Assembly (NCBI GenBank): GCA_017474455.1
Contig: JAFVHP010000037.1
Location: 62,001-126,000 of the forward strand
DNA from: Lachnospiraceae bacterium
Lineage (GTDB): Bacteria > Bacillota > Clostridia > Lachnospirales > Lachnospiraceae
Reading direction: 5' to 3'
Length of the DNA: 64,000 nt
Part shown: positions 47,929 through 57,135 of the stretch, one piece after another
Layout: each line of letters opens with the position of its first letter
How positions within the stretch are numbered: the stretch's first letter is position 1
The notes under the pieces: generated by a model
The model's input: only the letters and a program-made list of their open reading frames with translations
The model's database searches: none
Told to the model about the DNA's origin: nothing
Made by a program: the position numbers and the translations under genes

Positions 47929-48630
47929 ATGCATTTTTTCAGATATGATAATCCGATAGGGCAGCTCCTTACCAAGTTCTGCAACATTATATTCCTTACC
48001 ATGCTTTGGTATATCTTCTGTTTGCCGGTCGTGACGATCGGTACGGCCACTGCCGCATTTTATTACACTGTGCAGAAGAACATCAAGAACGACCGGGGAT
48101 ATGTCCTTTCGGACTACTGGTCATCGTTCAAGGAGAACTTTAAGCAGGGAACGATCATAACGGTGCTGCTCCTTGCTGCCGAATTCGTTTTCCTCTCGGA
48201 TTATGCCATTCTGAAGAATTTCCAGACAGCAGGCTACCGCTTCGGCAACGCATATGTGGCCATCGTGATCATTATGGTGGTCCTGTTCATTTATGCGCTG
48301 TGGAACTGTATCTATATTTCAAGGTTCAGCAATACACTCAAGAACGTGATGAAGAACAGCTTCATACTGATGTTCAGGCATCTGGGCTGCACTCTGTATA
48401 TCGCGTTCATGATCGTGTTTGCGTATTTTGCCAGTGTGACGATCCCCGTCACCGCGTTTATCATGCCGGCCGTTGCGGCCTGGCTGATCAGTTTCCCGGT
48501 CGAGAACGTCTTCAGGCGCTATCTGCCGAAGGAAGAGGACGAGAGCCCGGCCGACCCGGATCACTGGGTCGTTCCTGAAACGGATACGGGTACGGCGGAA
48601 GAAGACGTGAAGCAGGAGACGGAGCAATGA
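47929..48630 (+). CDS. YesL-like (DUF624) membrane protein
   Basis: 233 residues, about five helices, acidic tail of 30 residues. [22 protein letters not shown] and the SFKENFKQ segment are typical of YesL/DUF624 proteins, which accompany LplB/LplC-type sugar importers. Role unknown. GGAG precedes the ATG. Its stop overlaps the udp start as ATGA. Confidence 0.8.
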   Translation: MHFFRYDNPIGQLLTKFCNIIFLTMLWYIFCLPVVTIGTATAAFYYTVQKNIKNDRGYVLSDYWSSFKENFKQGTIITVLLLAAEFVFLSDYAILKNFQTAGYRFGNAYVAIVIIMVVLFIYALWNCIYISRFSNTLKNVMKNSFILMFRHLGCTLYIAFMIVFAYFASVTIPVTAFIMPAVAAWLISFPVENVFRRYLPKEEDESPADPDHWVVPETDTGTAEEDVKQETEQ

Positions 48631-49409
48631 TCGACTACACGGAAGGCTCAGGGAAACAATATCATATCGGCGTCGGTCCCGGGGATGTCGGCGAATACGT
48701 CCTTATGCCGGGAGACCCGAAAAGGTGCGCGGCGATCGCGTCCCGTTTCGAGAACGCCGAACTGGTGGGTGACAACCGGGAATTTACGACATACAGCGGT
48801 TTCCTGGACGGTGTCAAAGTAAGTGTCACTTCCACGGGGATAGGCGGACCTTCAGCCGCTATCGCCATGGAGGAATTGTACAGATGCGGCGCGAAGACCT
48901 TCATCAGGGTCGGTACCTGCGGAGGGATGCAGCCGGAAGTAAAGGGCGGAGACCTGGTCATTGCGACCGGCGCGGTCAGGATGGAGGGTACCAGCAAGGA
49001 ATACGCGCCGATAGAATTTCCGGCGGTGGCGGACCTTACGGTCACGAACGCCCTGTGCGAGGCGGCGTCGAGACTAGGACAGGTCTATCATGCAGGCATT
49101 GTGGAATGCAAGGATTCTTTCTACGGCCAGCATGAACCGGAAAACAAGCCTGTCGGGTATGAACTCCTGAATAAATGGGATGCATGGATACGGTGCGGCG
49201 TACTGGCATCGGAAATGGAGTCGGCCGCCATGTTCGTAGTCGGGAGCGTGCTTGGCGTCCGTGTGGGTACGGTACTGCTTACGATCGCGAACCAGGAACG
49301 GGCGAAAGCGGGACTTCCCAATAACCAGGTACATGAGACCGGCCGAACGATCACCTGTGCCGTAACTGCACTGAAGATACTGATCGAAAAAGACAAAGCC
49401 GGCCGCTGA
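48627..49409 (+). CDS. udp: Uridine phosphorylase
   Basis: 260 residues. Splits uridine to uracil and ribose-1-phosphate. Family features: [51 protein letters not shown] and the specificity region [13 protein letters not shown]. Start overlaps the yesL-like stop. First of a nucleoside salvage set with cdd, deoC and deoB. A purine-type specificity cannot be fully excluded. Confidence 0.88.
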   Translation: MIDYTEGSGKQYHIGVGPGDVGEYVLMPGDPKRCAAIASRFENAELVGDNREFTTYSGFLDGVKVSVTSTGIGGPSAAIAMEELYRCGAKTFIRVGTCGGMQPEVKGGDLVIATGAVRMEGTSKEYAPIEFPAVADLTVTNALCEAASRLGQVYHAGIVECKDSFYGQHEPENKPVGYELLNKWDAWIRCGVLASEMESAAMFVVGSVLGVRVGTVLLTIANQERAKAGLPNNQVHETGRTITCAVTALKILIEKDKAGR

Positions 49410-49438
49410 ACATGGGGCTGGCGTAACGGAGATCCGCC

Positions 49439-49900
49439 ATGAAGACTGCGCCGGAGAAGAATATAATACGGGAACTGTGCGGTAAAGCGCTGGAAGCGAG
49501 GCATATGGCCTATGCGCCTTATTCCGGTTTCCTCGTGGGCGCAGCCCTGCTTGCGGCAGGCGGGGATAATGGCGCGGAAGGAAACATATATACCGGGTGC
49601 AATATCGAAAATGCCGCCTATGGGCCTTCCAACTGTGCTGAACGGACAGCCTTCTTTAAAGCCGTCAGCGAAGGCGAGGCAGAGTTTATCGCCATCGCGA
49701 TAGCCGGCGGGGCAAAAGATGCCCCGGAGCTGGAGGACTGCCCGCCCTGCGGCGTATGCAGGCAGGTGATGCGGGAATTCTGCAGGGATGATTTCAGGAT
49801 CTACCTTGTCAGAAACTTAGAAGAATGCAAAGAATACACGCTGTCGGAACTGCTTCCGGAGAGTTTCGGCCCGGACATGCTTAAACGTTCAAAAACCTGA
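49439..49900 (+). CDS. cdd: Cytidine deaminase
   Basis: 153 residues. Zinc and catalytic residues in NCAERTAFF (His replaced by Cys, as in tetrameric enzymes) and PPCGVCRQ. Opening AYAPYSGFLVGAALL and TGCNIENAAYG are diagnostic. Deaminates cytidine and deoxycytidine to uridines for Udp. Spaced 29 bases after udp. Confidence 0.93.
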   Translation: MKTAPEKNIIRELCGKALEARHMAYAPYSGFLVGAALLAAGGDNGAEGNIYTGCNIENAAYGPSNCAERTAFFKAVSEGEAEFIAIAIAGGAKDAPELEDCPPCGVCRQVMREFCRDDFRIYLVRNLEECKEYTLSELLPESFGPDMLKRSKT

Positions 49901-49927
49901 GATAGACCGGAAAGGAGTTATGTGAAG

Positions 49928-50608
49928 ATGCTCGATCCGAAATTGTTTGACCACACGCTGCTCAAGGCTGACGCGACAAGAGAACAGATCATCAGGCTAT
50001 GTGAGGAAGCCAGGGAATACGGATTTGCCTCTGTCTGCGTGAATTCGTTCTATACCGCGCTGGCAGCCGAGGAACTGGCCGGCACGGATGTCAAAGTATG
50101 CACCGTGGTCGGGTTCCCCCTCGGCCAGATGAGCACGGCAGCCAAGGCATTTGAAGCCTCCAGGGCCATAAAGGACGGGGCAGACGAGATCGATATGGTG
50201 ATCAATATAGGCGCCCTGAAAGACTCTCTCGAGATCTCTGTGCTGGAGGATATCCGTGAAGTGAAGAAAGTCTGCGGCAGCAGGGTATTGAAGGTGATCA
50301 TCGAGACGTGCCTTCTTACAGAGGACGAGAAGGTCCTGGCCTGCAGGCTGGCTAAAGAAGCCGGCGCTGATTTTGTCAAGACATCCACCGGGTTCTCCAC
50401 CGGCGGAGCAAAAGTGGAAGACGTAGCCCTGATGCGGAGCACGGTGGGTGATGATATGGGCGTGAAAGCGAGCGGCGGTATTCATGACGCGAAGACGGCG
50501 GCCGCGCTGATCGAAGCCGGGGCGAACAGGCTCGGCACCAGCGCCACGCTGGCTATTATGAACGACAGGGACTTCTCGGTCAGGTACGCGGAGGCTGATA
50601 ATAAGTGA
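49928..50608 (+). CDS. deoC: Deoxyribose-phosphate aldolase
   Basis: 226 residues. Splits deoxyribose-5-phosphate to glyceraldehyde-3-phosphate and acetaldehyde. [11 protein letters not shown] at the N-terminus, [25 protein letters not shown] and the Schiff-base lysine in [13 protein letters not shown]. The start is probably the ATG at 49928, 10 bases after AAAGGAG; a GTG at 49922 is also in frame. It overlaps deoB by GTGA. Confidence 0.93.
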   Translation: MLDPKLFDHTLLKADATREQIIRLCEEAREYGFASVCVNSFYTALAAEELAGTDVKVCTVVGFPLGQMSTAAKAFEASRAIKDGADEIDMVINIGALKDSLEISVLEDIREVKKVCGSRVLKVIIETCLLTEDEKVLACRLAKEAGADFVKTSTGFSTGGAKVEDVALMRSTVGDDMGVKASGGIHDAKTAAALIEAGANRLGTSATLAIMNDRDFSVRYAEADNK

Positions 50609-51873
50609 ATAAGTACAACAGAGTCTTTGTGGTCGTCCTGGATTCGCTGGGAGTCGGCGCCATGCCCGACGCGGCGGCCTTTGGAGATACAGGAGCGGAT
50701 ACCTTCGGGCATATCGTCTCGGCGGCCGGACCGCTGGATATCCCGAATCTCGAAAAACTCGGCCTTTATGACCTGTACCGGGAACTGCACGGCACCGGGA
50801 CCTGCGGGATCAGTCATTTCCCCGACAGGAAAACGGACCGCAAACCTGCCGGGAGATATACTTATCTTTCCGAAGCCAGCAACGGCAAGGACACCATGAC
50901 CGGGCACTGGGAAATGATGGGGATCCTGACGACGAAACCGTTTATAACCTTTACGGAGCATGGTTTCCCCAAGGAACTGATCGACGAACTGGAAAAACGC
51001 TGCGGGCGCCGCATCGTCGGCAACAAAAGCGCCAGCGGTACAGAGATCCTGGAAGAGCTCGGTGAGGAAGAGATCAATAACGGTGCCCTGATCGTATATA
51101 CCTCAGCGGATTCCGTTCTGCAGATCTGCGGGAATGAAGAGACCATGGGACTGGATACCCTGTATCATTACTGTGAGATCGCCAGGGAACTGACCATGAA
51201 GGACGAGTGGCGCGTCGGCAGGGTCATAGCCAGGCCTTATACCGGCCTTAAAAAAGGTGAGTTCAAACGCACGGCCAACCGGCATGATTACGCGCTGCCC
51301 CCGACGGGACGCACAGTGCTCGATGCCATGAAAGACGCGGGACTGGATGTGATCGGCATAGGCAAGATCCATGATATCTTCTGCGGACAGGGAATAACCG
51401 AAAGCTTTCATTCGGACAGCTCCGTCCATGGAATGGAGCAGACGATCGATGTGTGCGGCAGGGAATTCAAAGGCCTCTGTTTTACGAACCTTGTGGATTT
51501 CGATGCGCTGTGGGGACACAGGCGCGATCCGGGCGGATATGCCCGGGAGATCGAGAGGTTTGATGAAAAACTCGGGATATTGCTGGAATGGCTCAGGGAT
51601 GACGATCTCCTGATCCTTACAGCCGACCACGGCAATGACCCGACGTATACCGGGACTGACCATACCAGGGAATATGTACCGTTCATCGCGTATTCAAAAC
51701 GGCTGGACAAAGGCGGAAGCCTCAGGGATATGCTGAAGTCTGCTCGGGGGTCCGCGGCCGCTGCACAGGATCTGTTTGCCTCATTCGGAATGATCGGCGC
51801 GACGATCGCGGAGAATTTCGGGCTCGCCATGCCGGAGGGATCAGTCGGCAGGCCGGCGGACGATCTGTTATAA
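50605..51873 (+). CDS. deoB: Phosphopentomutase
   Basis: 422 residues; GTG start overlapping the deoC stop. Interconverts (deoxy)ribose-1- and 5-phosphates, linking Udp to DeoC and the pentose phosphate pathway. Alkaline-phosphatase-fold metal sites: [24 protein letters not shown], and [18 protein letters not shown]. No frame problem. Ends the salvage set. Confidence 0.92.
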   Translation: MNKYNRVFVVVLDSLGVGAMPDAAAFGDTGADTFGHIVSAAGPLDIPNLEKLGLYDLYRELHGTGTCGISHFPDRKTDRKPAGRYTYLSEASNGKDTMTGHWEMMGILTTKPFITFTEHGFPKELIDELEKRCGRRIVGNKSASGTEILEELGEEEINNGALIVYTSADSVLQICGNEETMGLDTLYHYCEIARELTMKDEWRVGRVIARPYTGLKKGEFKRTANRHDYALPPTGRTVLDAMKDAGLDVIGIGKIHDIFCGQGITESFHSDSSVHGMEQTIDVCGREFKGLCFTNLVDFDALWGHRRDPGGYAREIERFDEKLGILLEWLRDDDLLILTADHGNDPTYTGTDHTREYVPFIAYSKRLDKGGSLRDMLKSARGSAAAAQDLFASFGMIGATIAENFGLAMPEGSVGRPADDLL

Positions 51874-51938
51874 TCATCTTTGATAAGACGATTGCTTATA
51901 TGGAAACCGGGAAACGCAACATCTGAGGAGGAAAAACA

Positions 51939-52229
51939 ATGTTAAAGGTATTCGCGAAAATGCTTGTAAAAGAAGGCTGTGTCGAAGAGTTCAAAGCGAC
52001 GGCAAAAGAACTGATCGCCAAATCACAGGCTGAAGAAGGAAATATCTATTACACACTGAACGAAAGCACGGCAGACCCGAGAGTACTTGCCTTTGTGGAG
52101 TGCTGGAAGAGTAAGGAAGCCCTTGAGATTCATGAGAAGACAGAGCATTTCACGACCATCCAGCCGAAGCTGGGCGCCCTCTGCGAACAGAGCTTCCCTG
52201 CCGAACTTCTGAATGAAGTGGAATACTGA
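51939..52229 (+). CDS. Antibiotic biosynthesis monooxygenase-family protein (YgiN-like)
   Basis: 96 residues, dimeric alpha-beta-barrel type. KVFAKMLVKEGCVEEFKA, EEGNIYYTLNES and VECWKSKEALEIHEKTEHF fit the ABM/quinol monooxygenase family. AGGAGG is just upstream. Members act on quinols or similar aromatics or have unknown roles. It sits alone between deoB and a strong terminator. An aromatic aglycone link to the glycoside block is speculation. Confidence 0.75.
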   Translation: MLKVFAKMLVKEGCVEEFKATAKELIAKSQAEEGNIYYTLNESTADPRVLAFVECWKSKEALEIHEKTEHFTTIQPKLGALCEQSFPAELLNEVEY

Positions 52230-52277
52230 TCCCGGGACTTTGCAATAACCAGGAAGATCTGCATAAGATCCTGAAAG

Positions 52278-52322
52278 ACAGCATGGATCCTGCACCGGAC
52301 AGCAGGGATCCATGCTGTTTTT
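52278..52322 (+). terminator. Terminator after the monooxygenase gene
   Basis: ACAGCATGGATCC (52278-52290) pairs perfectly with GGATCCATGCTGT (52306-52318), followed by TTTTT. Confidence 0.9.
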
Positions 52323-52360
52323 ACCGCTGGAAAAATTTTGGGATATTCTGCAATATACAG

Positions 52361-52391
52361 TTGACCCTGTTACAGTAACAGGGTTTAGCAT
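52361..52391 (+). promoter_or_regulatory. MerR-family-type promoter/operator before the MFS gene
   Basis: -35 TTGACC (52361-52366), a 19-base spacer, -10 TAGCAT (52386-52391). The spacer holds the dyad CCCTGTTAC-A-GTAACAGGG (52365-52383). An overlong spacer with a centred dyad is the hallmark of MerR-family activated promoters, which drive drug efflux pumps. A separate TATAAT lies at 52397-52402. No MerR gene is within the window. Confidence 0.6.
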
Positions 52392-52432
52392 AAATATATA
52401 ATGAGTTGATATGTGGCGCAGGAGCCGGAAAT

Positions 52433-53692
52433 ATGCAGACAAAACTGTTGAATAAACAATACATTCTGATCATGCTGGTGAACGCCTGTTCCTGGATGAG
52501 TTATTACATCGTCACCACTATCCTGACCAGTTATATGGAGTTTCTTTCCATCGCGCTGTCGATCGCAGGCGTAGCAGGCGGCATTTTTGCATTCACCTCC
52601 ATGTTCACGCGTCCGGTCACAGGTATCGTGACGGATTCATTCAACCGCAAATGGATATTTGCGGGCTGCATCACCCTGATGTTCGCATCACTCTTCCTGT
52701 ATACGGTGCATCCCACAGCTGCCTTCATCCTGATCTTCAGAGGACTGCAGGGTGTGGCGTTCGGCTTCCAGTCGACGGCTTCCATGGCCCTTGTGGCAGA
52801 GAGCGCGCCGAGGGGGCGTACAGGGGAAGCCATCAGCTACTACGGCATCATTACCGTGGCAGGTATGGCGCTGGGCCCCATAGCGGCGATCAGGATCAGC
52901 AATGCTTTCGGCTATCCCGTATGCATGTGGGTCGGCACGATCTTCCTTGCCGCCGCTGCCGGGATCGCATACTTCTTCCCGTATAAAAGCAGGAGCGTCA
53001 CCCGGATGGAAAGGGAGGAAGCCGCTGCCGTCCTCAAAGAAGCCGCCGAGCAGAAAAAGAGAACCTGCGTGCCCGAGGCCCCGGAACAGAAGAAGAACAA
53101 AGCTCTCTCCGTGGTCCGCAGATTCATAGAGCCGGGACTTCTGGACCTGACCATGATGCATTTCCCGATATCTATGATGAACGGTGTTATCAGCGCCTTC
53201 CTGGTGATCTTCGGCCAGTCCAGGGGGCTGATGGATATCAGTCTTTATTTTACGGTCAACGCGGTACTGGTCATCGTCCTGCGTATACTGTTCGCGAAAA
53301 AGGTCGATAAACTCTCGATCGCCCAGAGTTATGTACCTTCCTTTATAGCCGCTGCGGCCGCCCTTATCCTGATCGCGTTTTCGGATAAGCTGTGGATGCT
53401 GGTGCTCTCAGCGGCGCTGCGTTCCGTGACGCAGGTTCTGGAAAACACGACGGCACAGACCACGATGCTAAAGAGCGTTGCGCCTGAACGGCAGGGCGCC
53501 GCCACCTGCACTTACTATATCGGCGGGGACGGAGGCCAGGCCATCGGCCCGATGATCGGCGGCCTGATCGTAAGCGCGGCGGGATACAGTACGATGTGGA
53601 TCGTCTTCGCCGTTATTATTGCTGCCGATATGGTGTGGTTCCTTTTCAGTAAATGGAGAAAACTTGCGCCGGGCGAGACATACCACTTTTAA
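52433..53692 (+). CDS. MFS transporter (probable drug/small-molecule efflux)
   Basis: 419 residues, about 12 helices in two halves separated by a charged loop near residue 190-230. GIVTDSFNRKWIF matches the MFS loop 2-3 motif, and QGVAFGFQSTASMALVAESAPRGRTGEA is typical of the drug-transporter type. The ATG at 52433 follows AGGAG; open sequence upstream lacks a start. Control by a MerR-type activator is suggested by its promoter, as for the Bacillus pump Bmr. Substrate unknown. Confidence 0.85.
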   Translation: MQTKLLNKQYILIMLVNACSWMSYYIVTTILTSYMEFLSIALSIAGVAGGIFAFTSMFTRPVTGIVTDSFNRKWIFAGCITLMFASLFLYTVHPTAAFILIFRGLQGVAFGFQSTASMALVAESAPRGRTGEAISYYGIITVAGMALGPIAAIRISNAFGYPVCMWVGTIFLAAAAGIAYFFPYKSRSVTRMEREEAAAVLKEAAEQKKRTCVPEAPEQKKNKALSVVRRFIEPGLLDLTMMHFPISMMNGVISAFLVIFGQSRGLMDISLYFTVNAVLVIVLRILFAKKVDKLSIAQSYVPSFIAAAAALILIAFSDKLWMLVLSAALRSVTQVLENTTAQTTMLKSVAPERQGAATCTYYIGGDGGQAIGPMIGGLIVSAAGYSTMWIVFAVIIAADMVWFLFSKWRKLAPGETYHF

Positions 53693-53747
53693 GAGAAACA
53701 TACGGTTTGTGAATGATCGACAGGTTTTCGGATTTGAGATTATTATT

Positions 53748-53776
53748 TTTTCATAAAAATCAGTTCAGAGTATAAT
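53748..53776 (+). promoter_or_regulatory. Promoter of the solute-binding protein gene
   Basis: TTTTCA (53748-53753), 17 bases, TATAAT (53771-53776). The next 120 bases are AT-rich leader ending at GGGAGGA before the gene. Confidence 0.5.
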
Positions 53777-53896
53777 ATTAGCCTGATTTTTTATGGATAG
53801 GCATAAATATCAGGTGTTAAAATATTATAAACCGCACATGGAATAGGCCGTGTGCAGACGCAATTACTTACTTAATGAATCGGGAGGATTTTCAGA

Positions 53897-55534
53897 ATGA
53901 GTATTAAGAAAGTATTGGCTGTTCTCCTCGCATCAGGCATGGTCCTCGGATCACTTGCAGCCTGTGATGCAGGCAGTGCAGCACCCGCAGCGGAAGCAGT
54001 TCAGGAAGCAGTTGAAGAGCAGGCAGAAGAAGTTGCTGAAGCAGCGGAAGCACAGGTTGAGGAAGTTGCCGAAGCAGCTGAAGAGCAGGTTGAAGAAGTT
54101 GCTGAAGCAGTAGAAGAAGCCGCCGGCGCGTGGGACGGCGATGTTGATGAGATCAACGTTCTCCTTCTGGACGTTCTCGGATCTTCCGAAAACGGCAAGG
54201 AAGAAGTAGAAGCAGCGATCAACGAGATCACAGAAGCTACAGTAGGCGTACATGCAAACATCCGTTATGCAGGCATGGCTGACTATACAAACAACCTTGG
54301 CCTTGCGCTTGCTTCCGGCGAGCAGCTTGACCTTGTCAATGTTGTTCCCATGTCAGCAGGCAGTTTCCTTACACTGTTCGCAAACGGACAGCTGATGGAC
54401 ATCACAGAGTATCTTGAAGAGGACGGCCAGGACATCCTTGAGATGATGGGCGATTACATCTATGCCGATTCCAAGGACGGCAAGATCTACGGCGTTCCCT
54501 GCTGGAGAAACTATGTCGCGGGCACATACCTCATCATGAGGGAAGACATCCTCAATGATCTTGGCATGTATGACTTCGCAAAAGACATGGGCACATGGTC
54601 GGAAGTTGAAGAACTTTTCACAAAGGTTAAAGATGAAGCGAACATTTCCCCTCTGGGAACCTCCATCTATGTAACCGGCACGATCTTCGGCGACGAGAAC
54701 ATTGCCGATTATGTCGGATTTGATAACCTCGGCGACGCTTATGCAGTCCTGTTCGCAGATGACAACGGCCAGATCTCCAGCCTTCTTGAGAACGAAGCTT
54801 ATCTTGCTCAGATGGCAAGGATGCATGACTGGTATGAGAAAGACCTCGTTTACAAAGACCTCATGACAACTGACGATCATACAGATACGATCATGAAGTC
54901 CGGCGTTATCTTCTCATCCGTACAGGTCTCCGAACTTGGCGTTGAAGCTGCCAAGAAAGAAGCTACCGGTTATGACGTAATGTGCAAAGAGATCGGTCTT
55001 GCTCCTCTTGGATCAACACCCGGACAGAGGATCGGCTGTGCAGTTCCCGTTACATCACAGGAACCCGAAGCTGCGATCCGCTGGCTGAATGCTGTTATGG
55101 CCAGCCCCGAGCTTTCCAACCTCCTTGCATGGGGTATCGAAGGCCGCGACTATGTAGTTGAGGACGGCGTTGCGAAGTATCCTGAAGGCATGGATACCGG
55201 CAGTGTTTATCACATCCCGGATTACATGGGACCCAACTACTTCAATATCCTTCCCTGGGACGGCACATCTGCTGATTTCCGTCAGGTCGCGGAAGATTAT
55301 CTGAAGTCTGCGGAGATCTCCCCTTACATGGGCTTTGCTGCTGACCAGAGCGAACTGACCAACATCGTTACCGGCATCAGCTCCGCATTCGAAGAATTCA
55401 ACGACCAGATCCGTTACGGCTTTGGCGATGAGTCCACGATCGAAGCTTACAAGGCTAAGCTGGATGCAGCCGGACTTGCTGATTATCTTGGAGCATTCCA
55501 GGCACAGGTCGATGCATGGATGGCATCCAAATAA
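53897..55534 (+). CDS. Extracellular solute-binding lipoprotein (LplA/CUT1 type) with 11-residue repeats
   Basis: 545 residues. Signal peptide with lipobox LAAC (Cys23). Residues 32-75 are four near-perfect 11-residue repeats (for example AEEVAEAAEAQ, VEEVAEAAEEQ), an acidic helical stalk. The binding domain starts near 85 (INVLLLDVLGSSENGKEEVE) and has GVPCWRNYVAGTYLIMRED as in family 1 sugar-binding proteins. It is the likely partner of the LplB/LplC permeases 7.5 kb upstream, but no permease is adjacent. Codons are biased as in an abundant protein. Own promoter and terminator. Confidence 0.85.
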   Translation: MSIKKVLAVLLASGMVLGSLAACDAGSAAPAAEAVQEAVEEQAEEVAEAAEAQVEEVAEAAEEQVEEVAEAVEEAAGAWDGDVDEINVLLLDVLGSSENGKEEVEAAINEITEATVGVHANIRYAGMADYTNNLGLALASGEQLDLVNVVPMSAGSFLTLFANGQLMDITEYLEEDGQDILEMMGDYIYADSKDGKIYGVPCWRNYVAGTYLIMREDILNDLGMYDFAKDMGTWSEVEELFTKVKDEANISPLGTSIYVTGTIFGDENIADYVGFDNLGDAYAVLFADDNGQISSLLENEAYLAQMARMHDWYEKDLVYKDLMTTDDHTDTIMKSGVIFSSVQVSELGVEAAKKEATGYDVMCKEIGLAPLGSTPGQRIGCAVPVTSQEPEAAIRWLNAVMASPELSNLLAWGIEGRDYVVEDGVAKYPEGMDTGSVYHIPDYMGPNYFNILPWDGTSADFRQVAEDYLKSAEISPYMGFAADQSELTNIVTGISSAFEEFNDQIRYGFGDESTIEAYKAKLDAAGLADYLGAFQAQVDAWMASK

Positions 55535-55608
55535 TTAACTGACTGATAAAACAGGTTAGATTTGCCTATTCATACACAGACTGTTCCTATTGACAGTTCT
55601 GTATCCAG

Positions 55609-55641
55609 GATGCTTCCGGGTCAAACCGGAAGCATCTTTTT
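55609..55641 (+). terminator. Terminator of the solute-binding protein gene
   Basis: GATGCTTCCGG (55609-55619) pairs perfectly with CCGGAAGCATC (55626-55636), followed by TTTTT. Confidence 0.9.
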
Positions 55642-55665
55642 CAGACGGTGAAAGGAGCGATGATA

Positions 55666-57057
55666 ATGATAAAACGATCCGGAAGCGGCAAAATGGATAT
55701 GACACAGGGGAACATCGTAAAACAGGTCCTTTTGTTTTCGGTACCGCTCCTTATCGGCAACCTCCTGCAGGAACTGTACAATATCGTCGATTCGATCGTA
55801 GTCGGCAATTTTGTCAGTACGAACGCTCTGGCTGCCGTCGGCTCTTCAGGTGTCCTGATCCGTCTCATCGTCGGCCTTTTTGTGGGGATCTCGACCGGTT
55901 CCAGCGTAGTCATCGCCCAGTATTACGGTGCAAAAGACCGGGAAAAACTGGAAAAAGCCGTACATACTGCCATGGCGGTGACACTGATCGGCGGCATCGC
56001 CCTCATCGTGCTGGGACTGATCTTTACCAGGCCGCTCCTTATCGCGATGAATACACCTGAAGAAGTGCTGCCGGACGCGGTCACATATCTTCGCATCTTC
56101 TTTACCGGCTCCGTATTTGCCGCCATGTACAACATGGGCTCGGGGATCTTAAGAGGCGTCGGCGATTCGAAAAGACCCCTGTATTACCTGTGCGCGTCCA
56201 CAGTGACCAACATTATCGGCGACCTGGTGCTGGTGGCCTGGTTCAGGATGGGCGTCGTAGGCGTTGCACTGGCCACGATCGCATCACAGGCTGTTTCGGC
56301 GGTACTGGTGCTGCGTGCCATGGTCAGAACGGATGAGATCTATAAGGTCACGCTCTCCAAAGTGCGCATCCATGGAGAGAGTATGAAAAAGATCCTGCTC
56401 TACGGCATCCCGAGCGGGATACAGGGCATCATCGTATCCGTTTCCAACGTCCTGGTGCAGACGACGATCAACGGATTCGGGGCCAGTGCGGTGGCAGGCT
56501 ACAGCGCGTACCTGAAGATCGACGGGATCCTGTCCATGGCGATCATGAGTTTCGGCATGGCGGCCATGACCTTCACAGGCCAGAATTACGGTGCCGGCAA
56601 ATATGACAGGGTGAAGGAAGGCGTAAAGAAGACGATCCTTGTCGGCGAAGTTTATACAGCGGCAGCTGTAACGCTTATGCTGCTGTTCGGCAGATATCTG
56701 TTAAGGATGTTTACGCAGGACGAGGAGGTGATCGGGTACGGCGTCACTATGATGCACATCATAGTCGCCGGATACTTCGGCCTCGCCATCGCCCAGATAC
56801 TGGCCGGAATCTTCCGCGGTGCGGGAAAATCCATGACATCCATGCTGTTCCTGGTCGGCAACTTCGTCGGCGTCCGCCTGCTCTGGGTCATGATCATCGG
56901 ACATTGGAAGAATACGTTTGAGACTGTAATCTGCGGCTATCCGATCTCCTGGATCACAGCTGCCGTTATGATGCTCATCTATCTGTGGAAAGGTCCGTGG
57001 CTGGAACGCAGAGATATGCCTGCAGGCGAACCTGCCGGAGCGGCGGAAAAAGACTGA
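55666..57057 (+). CDS. MATE family efflux transporter
   Basis: 463 residues, about 12 helices; QELYNIVDSIVVGNFVSTNALAA is the usual MATE start and STGSSVVIAQYYGAKDRE follows. More distant from the two MATEs upstream, closer to the DinF/NorM-like group. AAAGGAG ends 8 bases before the ATG at 55666; ATG 55660 is too close. Followed by araR. Confidence 0.88.
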   Translation: MIKRSGSGKMDMTQGNIVKQVLLFSVPLLIGNLLQELYNIVDSIVVGNFVSTNALAAVGSSGVLIRLIVGLFVGISTGSSVVIAQYYGAKDREKLEKAVHTAMAVTLIGGIALIVLGLIFTRPLLIAMNTPEEVLPDAVTYLRIFFTGSVFAAMYNMGSGILRGVGDSKRPLYYLCASTVTNIIGDLVLVAWFRMGVVGVALATIASQAVSAVLVLRAMVRTDEIYKVTLSKVRIHGESMKKILLYGIPSGIQGIIVSVSNVLVQTTINGFGASAVAGYSAYLKIDGILSMAIMSFGMAAMTFTGQNYGAGKYDRVKEGVKKTILVGEVYTAAAVTLMLLFGRYLLRMFTQDEEVIGYGVTMMHIIVAGYFGLAIAQILAGIFRGAGKSMTSMLFLVGNFVGVRLLWVMIIGHWKNTFETVICGYPISWITAAVMMLIYLWKGPWLERRDMPAGEPAGAAEKD

Positions 57058-57125
57058 CAAAATACATATTCCGGTGATAGAATACAAATATCAGATACAA
57101 CTTCGGGTTATGTATTTAAATTAGC
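57058..57125 (+). promoter_or_regulatory. AT-rich repeats upstream of araR, candidate AraR sites
   Basis: Elements AAAATACATATT (57058-57069), GAATACAAATATC (57080-57092) and TTATGTATTTAAATT (57109-57123) share a TACAAA/TTTGTA-like half-site with the known AraR operator type (ATTTGTAC dyads). The same element recurs in the araR-GH43 gap. No confident -35/-10 pair was assigned. Confidence 0.4.
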
Positions 57126-57135
57126 AGGTTTATTC

